NCBI RefSeq assembly: GCF_917563915.1
Contig: NZ_CAKJTI010000002.1
Coordinates: 289,727 to 353,726 of the forward strand
Direction: 5' to 3'
DNA from: Bacillus rhizoplanae
Lineage (GTDB): Bacteria; Bacillota; Bacilli; Bacillales; Bacillaceae_G
Length of the DNA stretch: 64,000 bases
The position numbers and the translations under genes are program-made. The notes under the pieces were generated by a model, which saw only the letters and a list, made by a program, of their open reading frames with translations, was not told the origin of the DNA and searched no databases. Below, piece after piece: positions 1 to 8,609 of the stretch (position 1 is its first letter; each line of letters begins with the position of its first letter).

Positions 1-984
1 GGAACGAATATCTTTACGATGCTGTGCACATGATTGCAACAAAATTGCTACGCTTTCGGCTGAACAAAAAACAAGACGTTCAGCGTCAAATATTTCACGG
101 AGCTGTTCATGTGTTAATGTGTATTCTTGTTTTTTGAAAGTTGGAATTTGATATGTTTCTGCTCCGGCTTCTTGTAATTTTTGCTCTGCTTTACTTGTTT
201 TATTTGATGAAGAGGCAAGCAAAATTTTTTTTCCGTGTAATGGCTTATGTTCTTTCCAAGCAATTTGCTTTCGCAAGGATACGACATCCCCAACAATTGT
301 CATTGAAGGATTTGAAATATGTTCCTTTTTGATGCTATCAACAATTGTGGATAGAGTACCTGTAACGACTCGCTGTCTTCCTGTTGTACCCCATTCAATG
401 ACTGCTACTGGTGTATCTTTTTTCTTTCCTGTTTGTAATAAGTTTTCACAAATGATTGGTAAATTTTTGATGCCCATGTAAAAGGCAACAGTATCACTAT
501 TTAAGAGTGAATTGTAGTTTACATGATCCTGAATCGGTCCCTTTGTATGACCAGTTAGTAATGTCACGCTATTACTATAGTCACGATGGGTGAGAGGGAT
601 GCCGGCATACGCACTAGCGGCAATGCTAGATGTAATACCTGGTACAATCTCATATGGAATGTTTTCTGCTGCTAAAGCGGTTGCTTCTTCACCGACGCGG
701 CCAAAGATAGAGGGGTCTCCGCCTTTTAAACGGACAACGGTCTTACCTTCTTTGGCACATTGAAGTAAATGAGCGTTAATCATTTCTTGGCGCATAATAT
801 GATTTGTTGGCATTTTTCCGCAATAGACAAGTTCACATGTTGGCTTTGTATAGCGAAGTAAATTTTGATTTAATAAGCGGTCATATAAAACAATATCTGC
901 TTTTTGTAAACATTCTATCGCTTTTTTTGTAATAAGCCCTTCATCACCAGGTCCTGCACCGACTAAATATACGTATCCGTTCAT
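1..984 (-). CDS. cobA: Uroporphyrinogen-III C-methyltransferase (SUMT), probably fused to a HemD domain; partial
   Basis: The gene runs off the left edge, so its 3' end is missing. The enzyme methylates uroporphyrinogen III with S-adenosylmethionine to precorrin-2, the first step to siroheme, the cofactor of the NirB reductase encoded upstream. The minus-strand translation starts MNGYVYLVGAGPGDEG, where GAGPGD is the SAM-binding signature, and has RLKGGDPSIFGR near residue 85. The frame stays open beyond about residue 245, where plain SUMT enzymes end, and the extra segment looks like the start of a uroporphyrinogen III synthase domain (inference). The ATG at 984-982 follows a GAGGTG ribosome site. 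It is the third gene of nirB-nirD-cobA, 59 nt behind nirD. Confidence 0.88.
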   Translation of the reverse strand, partial: MNGYVYLVGAGPGDEGLITKKAIECLQKADIVLYDRLLNQNLLRYTKPTCELVYCGKMPTNHIMRQEMINAHLLQCAKEGKTVVRLKGGDPSIFGRVGEEATALAAENIPYEIVPGITSSIAASAYAGIPLTHRDYSNSVTLLTGHTKGPIQDHVNYNSLLNSDTVAFYMGIKNLPIICENLLQTGKKKDTPVAVIEWGTTGRQRVVTGTLSTIVDSIKKEHISNPSMTIVGDVVSLRKQIAWKEHKPLHGKKILLASSSNKTSKAEQKLQEAGAETYQIPTFKKQEYTLTHEQLREIFDAERLVFCSAESVAILLQSCAQHRKDIRS

Positions 985-1043
985 CTCTACACCTCATCTA
1001 TTTTTACTTGAAAGGAAGCCAAGAAGAGGCTTCCTTGTGTAAG

Positions 1044-1361
1044 TTACATGTATATATAAATATCACCATCAATAACTTGTACTTCATACGTTTGAATACA
1101 ACCATCATCGGGTTTTTGTACTTCACCTGTTAGTAATGAAATTTTCCAATCGTGCAGCGGACAAAAGACAAATTCACCGGAAACAATTCCTTCCGCTAAA
1201 GGTCCATTTTTATGAGGGCACCGATTTTCTACAGCACGAATGTTGCCGTTTGCAAGGCGAAATAAGGCAATAGACATGTCCTTTATTCGCACTTCCTTAC
1301 CGATTTGTACGGGAAGATCTATAGCACGCATAATTTTTATTTTTTCTTTCGTTTGTAACAT
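1044..1361 (-). CDS. nirD: Nitrite reductase small subunit NirD, Rieske type
   Basis: A 105-residue small subunit of the cytoplasmic NADH-dependent nitrite reductase, which reduces nitrite to ammonium. A Rieske [2Fe-2S] motif is visible: CPHKNGPLAEG around residues 48-58 and CPLHDW about 15 residues later, giving the C-x-H and C-x-x-H ligand pairs. The length is normal for Bacillus NirD/NasE. The ATG is preceded by AAGGAG at good spacing. It starts 12 nt after the nirB stop and is followed by cobA, so the three are very likely one transcript. Not every NirD keeps all four Rieske ligands; this one does. Confidence 0.93.
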   Translation of the reverse strand: MLQTKEKIKIMRAIDLPVQIGKEVRIKDMSIALFRLANGNIRAVENRCPHKNGPLAEGIVSGEFVFCPLHDWKISLLTGEVQKPDDGCIQTYEVQVIDGDIYIYM

Positions 1362-1373
1362 ATGAATCGCTCC

Positions 1374-3779
1374 TTACTTTACAATCTCTACTTCATACAT
1401 CGTTTTTAATGATTGAGTTTCTAGCGCTTGTCCCCAAGCTTCTTCATATGTGCTACGTGCTTTTTGAAAACGTTCATTTAGCATAGCGACCATACTTTCA
1501 TCTTGCAGCACTTCTTTTATGTGATGTAAGCCCATCCGTTCTACCCAAGGAGCTGTACGTTCACCGTAAATACCAGTTTCACGATAGTGTTGTACGTAAG
1601 CTATGGCAATGCGAAGTACATCTTCCTCCGAAGGGACAATCATTACAAAATCAGCTTCACGTACTTCCGTACCGCCATTACCACCGATGTAAAGTTGGAA
1701 GCCATTTTCAACACAAACGACGCCGAAGTCTTTCGTTAATGCTTCTGCACAGTTACGTGGGCAACCTGTTACACCCATTTTCATTTTATGTGGTGTGTCC
1801 ACCATTTCTAATGACTGTTCAAGTAACATGCCGAGTCCTAATGAATCTTTTGTACCGAAGCGACAGAAGCGAGATCCGACGCATGATTTTACATTGCGAA
1901 GGGATTTTGAGTAGGCATAGCCAGAGTTCATGCCAAGGTCGGCCCACACTTTTGGTAAATCTTCTTTTTTAACACCATATAAACCGATACGGCTTGCACC
2001 TGTTATTTTCACGAGTGGAACGTCGTATTTCTTCGCGACTTCTGCAATTTTCATTAAATCCTCTGCTGTTGTAACGCCGCCGTACATGCGTGGAATAACA
2101 GAAAATGTCCCGTCATGTTGAATATTTCCATTCATTCTTTCGTTAACGAAGCGGGATGCTTTATCATCGGCATACTCTTCCGGGCAGGCCATGCGTAAAT
2201 AGTAATTTAATGCAGGGCGGCATTTTGAACAGCCTTCTTCGTGCGCGAATTCAAGGACATTTCGCACTTCTTTCGGTGATTTTAGACCTTTCTCATGAAT
2301 TGCTGCTACAACTTCATCGCGAGATAATGTTGTACACCCGCACATACCTGCAGCCTGAGCAGAAGCATCAAAACTATCTCCAAGTGTATGAGATAATATT
2401 TGTTCAACAACTGGGCGACATTTCCCGCAGGATCCTGCAGCTTTTGTACATCCTTTTACTTCTTCAAATGTCGTTAAGTCTTGTTCTAAAATAGCGTGAA
2501 CAATGGCTCCTTTTGTGACACCGTTGCACCCGCAAACAGTTTCATCAGCACTCATACTTGCAATATCAAGTCCGCTATCTTCACCAGCTTTGTGAAGAAG
2601 AGAAGCTGGTGTATATTCTTGTATATCTTCTTCTTTTTTTAACATGCTGAAGAGGCGTGTGCCGTCAGCTGTATCACCATATAAAACAACACCAACGACC
2701 TTATTGTCGCGGATTAGTACTTTTTTATAGGAACGTGTACATTCGTCAAATATGGAGATTGCTTTCGTGACATCATCTTCATAAATTTGACCTGCAGAGA
2801 ATAAATCGCATCCCGCAACTTTCAGTTGTGTACCAACGAAGCTGCCTGTATATCCATCTGTTTGTGTATTTGTAATCTGTTTTGCTAATACAGCACCTTG
2901 CTCATAGAGTGGTGCAACAAGACCATAGGCAATTCCTTTATGTTCTGCACATTCACCGATCGCATAGATTGATTGATCATTTGTTTGCATATAGTCATTG
3001 ACTACAATGCCGCGGTTCACAAGTAAACCAGCGTCTTTTGCTAACTGTGTATTTGGCCGTATACCAACCGCCATGACGATTAAATCACAATTTACAATAT
3101 CGCCATCTGCAAATTGAATGCCCTCAACGTGGTCTGTACCAAGAATTTTTACCGTTTTCTTTTCCATAAGGAACTTCATACCTTGTGATTCTAAGTCTTC
3201 ACGCAGTAATGAAGCTGCCTTAGCATCGAGTTGTTGCTCCATTAAGTGTGGCATTAAATGAACAACATGCACGTCCATCCCTAAGTCAATAAGCCCTCGT
3301 GCGGCTTCTAAACCAAGTAATCCACCGCCAATGACAACTGCTTTTTTATATTGCTTAGCCGTATCCATCATAAATTGTGTATCTTCGATTGTGCGAAATC
3401 CTGTTACACCAGGGAGATTTGAACCTTCCACAGGTAAGATAAAAGCACTGGAGCCTGTTGCGATAATGAGCTTGTCGTACATAATAAGACGATTCTTTTC
3501 TGTAACAATGACTTGTTCTTCCCGATCAATATGAAGTACTTTTTCATTTGTATACAACGTAATATCATTTTCTTCGTACCAACTGTATTCGTTCATAATG
3601 ATATCTTGCATATTTGTTTTTCCTTGTAGGACGTGGGAGAGCATAATACGATTGTAGTTCGGGTGCGGTTCATCTCCAAAAATGGTAATGTCGTATAACG
3701 TATTGTTTTGTTTTAAAATTTCTTCGATGCAGCGTATTCCAGCCATACCATTCCCAATCATGACTAAACGTGTTTTCAT
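1374..3779 (-). CDS. nirB: Nitrite reductase [NAD(P)H] large subunit NirB
   Basis: The 801-residue large subunit moves electrons from NADH through FAD and iron-sulfur centres to siroheme, where nitrite is reduced to ammonium. Seen in order: an FAD-binding motif VMIGNGMAGIRC at the N-terminus, an NAD-binding motif VVIGGGLLGLEAA near residue 150, two cysteine-rich BFD-like [2Fe-2S] segments (CGCNG...CGKC and CGCTT...CSKC, about residues 420-530), and the siroheme/[4Fe-4S] ligands SCVGSRFCRFG and TGCPRNC in the last quarter. The frame is open 12 codons further upstream, but AGAAGGG lies 8 nt before the ATG at 3779-3777 and only 2 nt before the next one, so I chose 3779. An Fnr-type box and promoter lie just upstream. 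Confidence 0.95.
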   Translation of the reverse strand: MKTRLVMIGNGMAGIRCIEEILKQNNTLYDITIFGDEPHPNYNRIMLSHVLQGKTNMQDIIMNEYSWYEENDITLYTNEKVLHIDREEQVIVTEKNRLIMYDKLIIATGSSAFILPVEGSNLPGVTGFRTIEDTQFMMDTAKQYKKAVVIGGGLLGLEAARGLIDLGMDVHVVHLMPHLMEQQLDAKAASLLREDLESQGMKFLMEKKTVKILGTDHVEGIQFADGDIVNCDLIVMAVGIRPNTQLAKDAGLLVNRGIVVNDYMQTNDQSIYAIGECAEHKGIAYGLVAPLYEQGAVLAKQITNTQTDGYTGSFVGTQLKVAGCDLFSAGQIYEDDVTKAISIFDECTRSYKKVLIRDNKVVGVVLYGDTADGTRLFSMLKKEEDIQEYTPASLLHKAGEDSGLDIASMSADETVCGCNGVTKGAIVHAILEQDLTTFEEVKGCTKAAGSCGKCRPVVEQILSHTLGDSFDASAQAAGMCGCTTLSRDEVVAAIHEKGLKSPKEVRNVLEFAHEEGCSKCRPALNYYLRMACPEEYADDKASRFVNERMNGNIQHDGTFSVIPRMYGGVTTAEDLMKIAEVAKKYDVPLVKITGASRIGLYGVKKEDLPKVWADLGMNSGYAYSKSLRNVKSCVGSRFCRFGTKDSLGLGMLLEQSLEMVDTPHKMKMGVTGCPRNCAEALTKDFGVVCVENGFQLYIGGNGGTEVREADFVMIVPSEEDVLRIAIAYVQHYRETGIYGERTAPWVERMGLHHIKEVLQDESMVAMLNERFQKARSTYEEAWGQALETQSLKTMYEVEIVK

Positions 3780-3822
3780 ATTCATGTCCCTTCTTATATG
3801 TGAAATGTTTAACAAACTTTTA

Positions 3823-3873
3823 TACTTGTATTATAAAAGTTTTAGAAAATAAGGAGATGTGATATTTATCACA
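3823..3873 (-). promoter_or_regulatory. nirB promoter with perfect Fnr-type box
   Basis: TGTGATATTTATCACA at 3858-3873 matches TGTGA-N6-TCACA exactly. On the minus strand a TATAAT -10 lies at 3835-3830, so transcription should start near 3823. The box centre (3865.5) is then about 42 bp upstream, the usual place for Fnr/CRP-family activation, and the box takes the place of a -35. This fits anaerobic activation of nirBD-cobA by Fnr. The sites are read from sequence; regulation is inferred. Confidence 0.8.
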
Positions 3874-3943
3874 ACTTTGGAGGATTCATAAATTGTTCAA
3901 ATTTGTATGTAATTTGCAGAAATCTCCTTTTACATTTAATAAT

Positions 3944-4094
3944 TTTATCTTGCTAGTCGTAGGTAGTAAGACCCCACTTCAAGATTCAGAGAGAAGCAAA
4001 GAAGATAGGTGGGGGAACTGCCCGTAAAAGCCCGATTGGTTCAACTAACCATCAGTGGGGGATAAAACCCCCACTGATGGAAGTTTCACTTTAT
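3944..4094 (+). repeat. bcr1-type repeat, full length, copy A
   Basis: About 151 bp bounded by TTTAT at both ends (3944-3948 and 4090-4094). It shares with the other copies the blocks TTCAGAGAGAAGC, CCCGATTGGTTCAACTAACC and ATGGAAGTTTCACTTTAT, plus a strong hairpin of the type CATCAGTGGGGG/CCCCCACTGATGG near the right end. bcr1 is a B. cereus-group repeat with TTTAT target duplications and a conserved fold. It lies between the divergent nirB and gerM. Confidence 0.85.
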
Positions 4095-4289
4095 CGCGAA
4101 ATAATAATACGGAGACGTTAGTAAAGAGACTGAAAATATTCCAATAGAGGTAAGGAGTAAGTTTTTGATCATGATATAAAACTTTGTGCAGGTATTTTTT
4201 AGAAGAGATAAGTTGTCATCGCTTGTTCTAAAGTGAGGGTCGGGCTCGTATACATGTAGTACAAACTTAGATTTTTAGGAGGAAAGCGT
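4095..4289 (+). other. gerM upstream region
   Basis: About 195 nt between the bcr1 copy and gerM. TAGGAGGAAAG at its end is the gerM ribosome site. In B. subtilis gerM is transcribed by sigma-E; I could not find a convincing sigma-E or sigma-A promoter here, and see no hairpin or small gene. Confidence 0.4.
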
Positions 4290-5327
4290 ATGCCTAAATC
4301 GACTTTCAAATGGCTTGTTTTTGCTACATTAAGTACAGTTTTATTAGCAGGATGCGGTTTGTTTGGTAAGGAAAAAGGAACAGAGCAAATTGATCCGCCT
4401 AAGAAAGTTACCTATACAGACGGTGAGAAGAAAGAAACAGCGAAGCAAGGGGAAACGGTAAAACAAGATTTATATCTCGTAGATAAAAATGGTTATGTTG
4501 TGCCGCAAACGGTGCAGTTACCTGCTCCGAAAAATAATGCGGTCATTAAGCAATCATTACAATATTTAGTGAAAGATGGACCAGTAACAAATTTATTGCC
4601 AAATGGATTTCAAGCTGTACTTCCCGCAGATACTGAAATGACAGTTGATGTGAAAAACGGGACAGCAGTTGTTGATTTTTCTAAAGAACTGAAAAATTAT
4701 AAAAAAGAAGAAGAACGCCGCATTGTAGAAGCAGTTACTTGGACATTAACGCAGTTTAAAGAAGTGAAGAATGTGAAGTTTCGTATGAATGGGCAAGATT
4801 TAGCGAAGATGCCTGTTGGCGGTATACCAATTGGTGATGGTTTAAGCCGAGCGAATGGCATTAACTTTGATGATGAGCAAGTTGCTGATATTACAAACAC
4901 AAAGCCAGTTACGCTGTATTTCTTAGCACAAAATAATAAACAAAATTATTATGTACCAGTAACGCGCCGCGTTGCAGAAGGAAAAGAAAATGAAGTCGCG
5001 ACAATTGTAAATGAACTTGTAAAAGGACCAGCGCACCAATCAGCGTTAACATACGACTTTAATCCAGATGTGAAGCTAATCAATGAGCCGAAACTTGAAA
5101 AAGGAACGGTGACGCTAAACTTTAATGAAAATATTTATGGGAATAAAGGTAAAAGTATGATTTCTGACTATGTACTCCAGTCTCTTGTATTGACTTTAAC
5201 GGAAAAACAAGGAGTAGAAAATGTGTTAATTCAAGTGAATGGAAAAGCGAATCTTGTTACAGAAAAAGGCGATAAATTAATAAAACCAGTCGCTCGTCCA
5301 CAAAACGTGAACACAGGTAGTTTTTAA
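4290..5327 (+). CDS. gerM: Germination/sporulation lipoprotein GerM
   Basis: A 345-residue lipoprotein needed for normal sporulation and germination in B. subtilis, acting at the forespore/mother-cell envelope. The N-terminus has a basic start, a hydrophobic stretch and the lipobox LLAGC, with the lipidated cysteine at residue 22. Two copies of the GerMN domain follow, about residues 85-185 (PLRG-type block around [14 protein letters not shown]) and 215-320 (TLYFLAQNN to QVNGKA), the usual tandem layout. The ATG has an AGGAGGAAAG ribosome site. A strong terminator follows, so it is probably monocistronic, as expected for a sporulation gene next to the housekeeping rph operon. Confidence 0.93.
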   Translation: MPKSTFKWLVFATLSTVLLAGCGLFGKEKGTEQIDPPKKVTYTDGEKKETAKQGETVKQDLYLVDKNGYVVPQTVQLPAPKNNAVIKQSLQYLVKDGPVTNLLPNGFQAVLPADTEMTVDVKNGTAVVDFSKELKNYKKEEERRIVEAVTWTLTQFKEVKNVKFRMNGQDLAKMPVGGIPIGDGLSRANGINFDDEQVADITNTKPVTLYFLAQNNKQNYYVPVTRRVAEGKENEVATIVNELVKGPAHQSALTYDFNPDVKLINEPKLEKGTVTLNFNENIYGNKGKSMISDYVLQSLVLTLTEKQGVENVLIQVNGKANLVTEKGDKLIKPVARPQNVNTGSF

Positions 5328-5357
5328 ACAGAAATAATTTGATATACTTAATTTATG

Positions 5358-5385
5358 AAAAGAAGGGGAATCCCCCTTCTTTTAT
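5358..5385 (+). terminator. gerM terminator
   Basis: AAAAGAAGGGG (5358-5368) pairs perfectly with CCCCTTCTTTT (5373-5383) around a 4-nt loop, ending in a short T run. Confidence 0.8.
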
Positions 5386-5452
5386 TGTCATACATAACAT
5401 AATTTTTAAATGGGCTATACTAACATGTAGCAGTTACAAGGGGGTTATTTTT

Positions 5453-6190
5453 ATGCGAGTAGATGGTAGACAAGCATCAGAGCTACGCCGTATACATATT
5501 CATACGAATTATTTAAAACATCCAGAAGGATCAGTACTAATTGAAGTTGGTGATACGAAAGTTATTTGTACAGCAACGATTGAAGAAAGGGTTCCTCCGT
5601 TTATGAGAGGCGAAGGAAAAGGATGGGTTACAGCTGAGTATTCCATGATTCCTCGTGCAACAGAGCAGCGTACAATTCGTGAATCGAGTAAAGGGAAAGT
5701 AACGGGACGCACAATGGAAATTCAACGTTTAATAGGACGAGCATTACGTGCTGTTGTTGATTTAGAAGCGCTCGGTGAAAAGACGGTTTGGATTGACTGT
5801 GATGTCATCCAAGCTGACGGCGGAACGAGAACTGCTTCTATTACCGGTGCTTATGTTGCGATGGTATTAGCGTTTGAGAAGCTTGTAGCAGCAGGGAAAG
5901 TATCAAAAATTCCAGTGAAGGATTACTTGGCAGCAACGTCTGTTGGAATCGTTGATGAGCATGGTGTTGTGTTAGATTTAAATTATGCAGAAGATTCTAA
6001 GGCGAATGTCGATATGAATGTCATTATGACAGGAAAAGGGCATTTTGTTGAAGTGCAAGGTACAGGAGAAGAAGCGACATTTAGCCGCGGTGAATTGAAT
6101 GAATTGCTTGATGCAGCGGAACATGGAATTTTACAGCTTATTGAAATGCAAAAAGAAGCGTTAGGCGATATTGTAACTCATATGGAATAG
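5453..6190 (+). CDS. rph: Ribonuclease PH
   Basis: A 245-residue phosphorolytic 3'-5' exoribonuclease that trims tRNA 3' ends using inorganic phosphate. The family start [12 protein letters not shown] is present, followed by the arginine-rich [19 protein letters not shown] segment and [12 protein letters not shown], which carries the phosphate-binding residues. The frame is open upstream to 5339, but that extension overlaps the gerM terminator and resembles nothing in the family. The ATG at 5453 follows AAGGGGG at 8 nt and gives the standard length. First gene of rph-rdgB-ysnB, with 10 nt to rdgB. Confidence 0.95.
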   Translation: MRVDGRQASELRRIHIHTNYLKHPEGSVLIEVGDTKVICTATIEERVPPFMRGEGKGWVTAEYSMIPRATEQRTIRESSKGKVTGRTMEIQRLIGRALRAVVDLEALGEKTVWIDCDVIQADGGTRTASITGAYVAMVLAFEKLVAAGKVSKIPVKDYLAATSVGIVDEHGVVLDLNYAEDSKANVDMNVIMTGKGHFVEVQGTGEEATFSRGELNELLDAAEHGILQLIEMQKEALGDIVTHME

Positions 6191-6200
6191 AGGTAAAAAT

Positions 6201-6812
6201 ATGAAACAAGTTGTAGTAGCGACAAAGAATGCAGGGAAAGTACGTGAATTTGCGGAGCTATTTGAAAAGTTTGATTTAGAAGTAAAATCACTTTATGATT
6301 TTCCTCATATTGAAGAAGTAGAAGAAACTGGTGAAACGTTTGAAGAGAATGCCATTTTAAAAGCGGAACATCTGTGTAAACAGCTAGATGAAATTGTTAT
6401 TGCGGATGATTCAGGTTTAATTGTAGATGCCCTGCAGGGGAAACCAGGGGTTCGCTCGGCTCGTTATGCAGGAGAGGAAAAGGATGATCAAGCTAACATT
6501 CAAAAGGTTCTAGAAGAATTAAAGGATATTTCAATGGAGAAACGGACAGCACGTTTTTATTGCGCATTAGCCGTTGCGTTTCCACAAGAAGATAAAAAAC
6601 CATTGATTGTAAACGGAACGTGTGAAGGGAAGATTTTAGAACAACAGCGCGGGGAAAATGGCTTTGGTTATGATCCAATCTTTTATGTAGAAGAATACAA
6701 AAGCGCAATGGCAGAATTGTCATCCGATGAGAAAAATAAAATTAGTCATCGCGGGCGTGCTCTTCGTAAATTAGAAGAAAAAATTCCAGTATGGTTTTTA
6801 GGAGAAGAATAA
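6201..6812 (+). CDS. rdgB: XTP/dITP diphosphatase (RdgB/HAM1 family)
   Basis: This 203-residue pyrophosphatase removes non-canonical purine nucleotides (ITP, dITP, XTP) from the pool before they enter nucleic acids. The N-terminal [11 protein letters not shown] motif, the acidic [10 protein letters not shown] segment and the catalytic ADDSGL motif around residue 70 are all present, as is GFGYDPIF near residue 155, which contacts the base. It corresponds to B. subtilis YsnA. It sits 10 nt after rph and 16 nt before ysnB, so the three form an operon. Confidence 0.95.
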   Translation: MKQVVVATKNAGKVREFAELFEKFDLEVKSLYDFPHIEEVEETGETFEENAILKAEHLCKQLDEIVIADDSGLIVDALQGKPGVRSARYAGEEKDDQANIQKVLEELKDISMEKRTARFYCALAVAFPQEDKKPLIVNGTCEGKILEQQRGENGFGYDPIFYVEEYKSAMAELSSDEKNKISHRGRALRKLEEKIPVWFLGEE

Positions 6813-6828
6813 TAAGGGAGCGAAACCG

Positions 6829-7335
6829 ATGAAGGCGTTAATTGTGAGCGACAGTCACGGTTCTGTGAAAGAGCTAAAGCAATTAAAAGAGCGGTATGAG
6901 GGAAACGTAGATGTGATGATTCATTGCGGTGATTCTGAATTAACATCTCATCATTCCGAACTAGAAGGGTTTCATGTGGTGAAAGGAAATTGTGATTTTG
7001 CTGGTGATTTTCCAAATGACATCATCACAGATGTGCAAAGCACACGTTTTCTTGTAACGCATGGCCATTTATACAATATTAAAATGACGCTGCAAACACT
7101 TTTATATCGTGCGAAAGAAGCTGAGGCAAATATTGTTTGCTTCGGTCATTCGCATATATTAGGAGTAGAAATCATAGACGATATATTGTTTATCAATCCA
7201 GGAAGTATTCTCTTGCCGCGCTCGCGAAGAGAAAAAACATTTGCTTTATTAGAAATACAAGAAAGCGAAATAGAGATTCGTTTTCTTACGTTAGACGGTG
7301 CAATTGTAGCCCAAAAAACGTTTCAAATAGAGTGA
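6829..7335 (+). CDS. ysnB: YfcE/MJ0936-type metallophosphoesterase YsnB
   Basis: A 168-residue member of the small calcineurin-like phosphodiesterase family; the physiological substrate is not established. Metal-binding motifs are complete and in order: DSHGS near residue 8, HCGDSE near 37, VKGNCD near 55, VTHGH near 75 and GHSH near 105. The ATG follows AAGGGAG. It ends the rph-rdgB-ysnB operon, the same order as in B. subtilis. Its stop codon lies inside a perfect 35-nt inverted repeat. Confidence 0.9.
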   Translation: MKALIVSDSHGSVKELKQLKERYEGNVDVMIHCGDSELTSHHSELEGFHVVKGNCDFAGDFPNDIITDVQSTRFLVTHGHLYNIKMTLQTLLYRAKEAEANIVCFGHSHILGVEIIDDILFINPGSILLPRSRREKTFALLEIQESEIEIRFLTLDGAIVAQKTFQIE

Positions 7336-7358
7336 AGAATTTTTCTTCACTCTATTTG
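7324..7358. repeat. Perfect inverted repeat over the ysnB stop codon
   Basis: Two 16-nt arms, 7324-7339 and 7343-7358, are exactly complementary around a 3-nt loop. The hairpin covers the end of ysnB. It is followed on the plus strand by a run of A, not T, so it is not a textbook intrinsic terminator for ysnB, though it could stabilise the mRNA 3' end. Confidence 0.8.
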
Positions 7359-7367
7359 AAAAAAATG

Positions 7368-7396
7368 TTGACTTTAGTTATTGGTAATAATATAAT
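7368..7396 (+). promoter_or_regulatory. Sigma-A promoter of the tRNA pair
   Basis: TTGACT at 7368-7373, a 17-nt spacer and TATAAT at 7391-7396, about 40 nt before the first tRNA. This is a near-consensus promoter. Confidence 0.85.
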
Positions 7397-7436
7397 AAAG
7401 ACTGTCGATGAGACATTAGAAAAAATTTCATATCAT

Positions 7437-7510
7437 GCGGGTGTAGTTTAGTGGTAAAACAAGAGCCTTCCAAGCTCTGGTCGAGAGTTCGATTCTCTTC
7501 ACCCGCTCCA
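7437..7510 (+). tRNA. tRNA-Gly (anticodon TCC)
   Basis: A complete 74-nt cloverleaf. Acceptor arm GCGGGTG pairs with CACCCGC, the anticodon loop is CTTCCAA (anticodon TCC, glycine GGA codons), and the T arm contains GTTCGATTC. The CCA end is encoded in the DNA. Confidence 0.97.
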
Positions 7511-7511
7511 T

Positions 7512-7585
<74 letters not shown>

Positions 7586-7594
7586 CTAAAAAAA

Positions 7595-7626
7595 CCTTGT
7601 TATCTTTTGATAACAAGGTTTTTTAT
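7595..7626 (+). terminator. Terminator of the tRNA operon
   Basis: CCTTGTTATC (7595-7604) and GATAACAAGG (7609-7618) form a perfect stem with a TTTT loop, preceded by A's and followed by six T's. Confidence 0.92.
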
Positions 7627-7709
7627 TTGTTTTAAACGCATTCTTTTTTGCGTGAGACAGTAGAATGGTAATAATACGAGTATAGGGATGGTTAAAAGGG
7701 GGATTTGAA

Positions 7710-8279
7710 ATGAACCGATTTATAATGCTTTTAGGCTTTATAGCGTTTTTTACTCTTTTGACAGCTTGCTCGTCTAAACCATCTTTAGAACTTGTAAATT
7801 CAAAAGTTGATATAATTACCGATAAAAATAAGGTTGGTGCCATAGGTATAACAGAAGGTGATAAGAAAGGGCAGGAGCTTGTACCAACGACATTATATTA
7901 TGAGTTTAAAATTAAAAATAATGGGAAGCAAAAAATTGGAGGGATTGGTGATAAAGGTTTACAAGTGAAAATTGAGCCTAATGATAAATTAGTGGATACC
8001 TCCAAAGAAATAGTAGGTTTTAATATTTTTGACCCCTCTGCATATGAAGGAACGGGTGTAGGTTTTGGAAGTTCCTTTGACGGAGAAATCAAACCTGATA
8101 AAAATGGGGAATATATTTTAACTTTCGATTTAGGTGTAAGCGAAGAAAACTCTCAAGTTCCACTAAGAGTTCCACCAAAAGAAACATTGAAAAAACTTGA
8201 GAATTATGCTTTATATGCTTCTCTATTAGTGATGTTAGATGGTAAAGAAATAGCTCGATTTGACTTAAATAAGAAATAG
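7710..8279 (+). CDS. Predicted lipoprotein, function unknown
   Basis: A 189-residue protein with a lipoprotein signal: a basic start, a hydrophobic run and the lipobox LTAC with the cysteine at residue 20. The mature part has no cysteine-rich or catalytic motif I recognise. It looks like a beta-rich extracellular domain (TTLYYEFKIKNNGKQ, NGEYILTFDLGV) of the kind seen in immunoglobulin-like or DUF4352-like lipoproteins, but I cannot assign a family. The ATG has the strong ribosome site AAAGGGGGA. It stands alone between two terminators in an accessory patch that is not part of the conserved B. subtilis gene order. Confidence 0.8.
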   Translation: MNRFIMLLGFIAFFTLLTACSSKPSLELVNSKVDIITDKNKVGAIGITEGDKKGQELVPTTLYYEFKIKNNGKQKIGGIGDKGLQVKIEPNDKLVDTSKEIVGFNIFDPSAYEGTGVGFGSSFDGEIKPDKNGEYILTFDLGVSEENSQVPLRVPPKETLKKLENYALYASLLVMLDGKEIARFDLNKK

Positions 8280-8310
8280 TAATTGTGTTATTTAATATAA
8301 TAAAAAAGTA

Positions 8311-8342
8311 AAAGCATAGGTGATAAAACCGATGCTTTTTTT
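8311..8342 (+). terminator. Terminator of the lipoprotein gene
   Basis: AAAGCATAGGT (8311-8321) pairs with ACCGATGCTTT (8328-8338) with one mismatch, followed by T's. Confidence 0.8.
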
Positions 8343-8609
8343 AGTGTTAAATGATTGTTATTTTATTTGTTTTTATAACTCCCTTAGAAGAGAACTTGTT
8401 ATAAAGAATGCTTTCCTTTTTTATGATGCTACAGTAATTTTTAATAAATTTCTCATTTAGATTTAATTAGATTTTCAGACGAATTTCATTAAAAGATATT
8501 AAAGTAGGGACTAGGTCTTGTGATAATCATTAAATGAATAAACGAGAATCATGAAATGGTTTGAGACATTGATTATCGGCTTAAATGCAATAAAAAGGAG
8601 ATGAGTTCA
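8343..8609. other. AT-rich intergenic region
   Basis: About 265 nt without a recognisable gene or RNA. Only the AAAAGGAG ribosome site of the following membrane protein at its right end can be named. Confidence 0.4.

Noticed and set aside
4697-4900. Minus-strand frames inside gerM, tig, clpX and other long genes
   Set aside because: They are shadows of strongly coding plus-strand genes with low-complexity translations and no ribosome sites.
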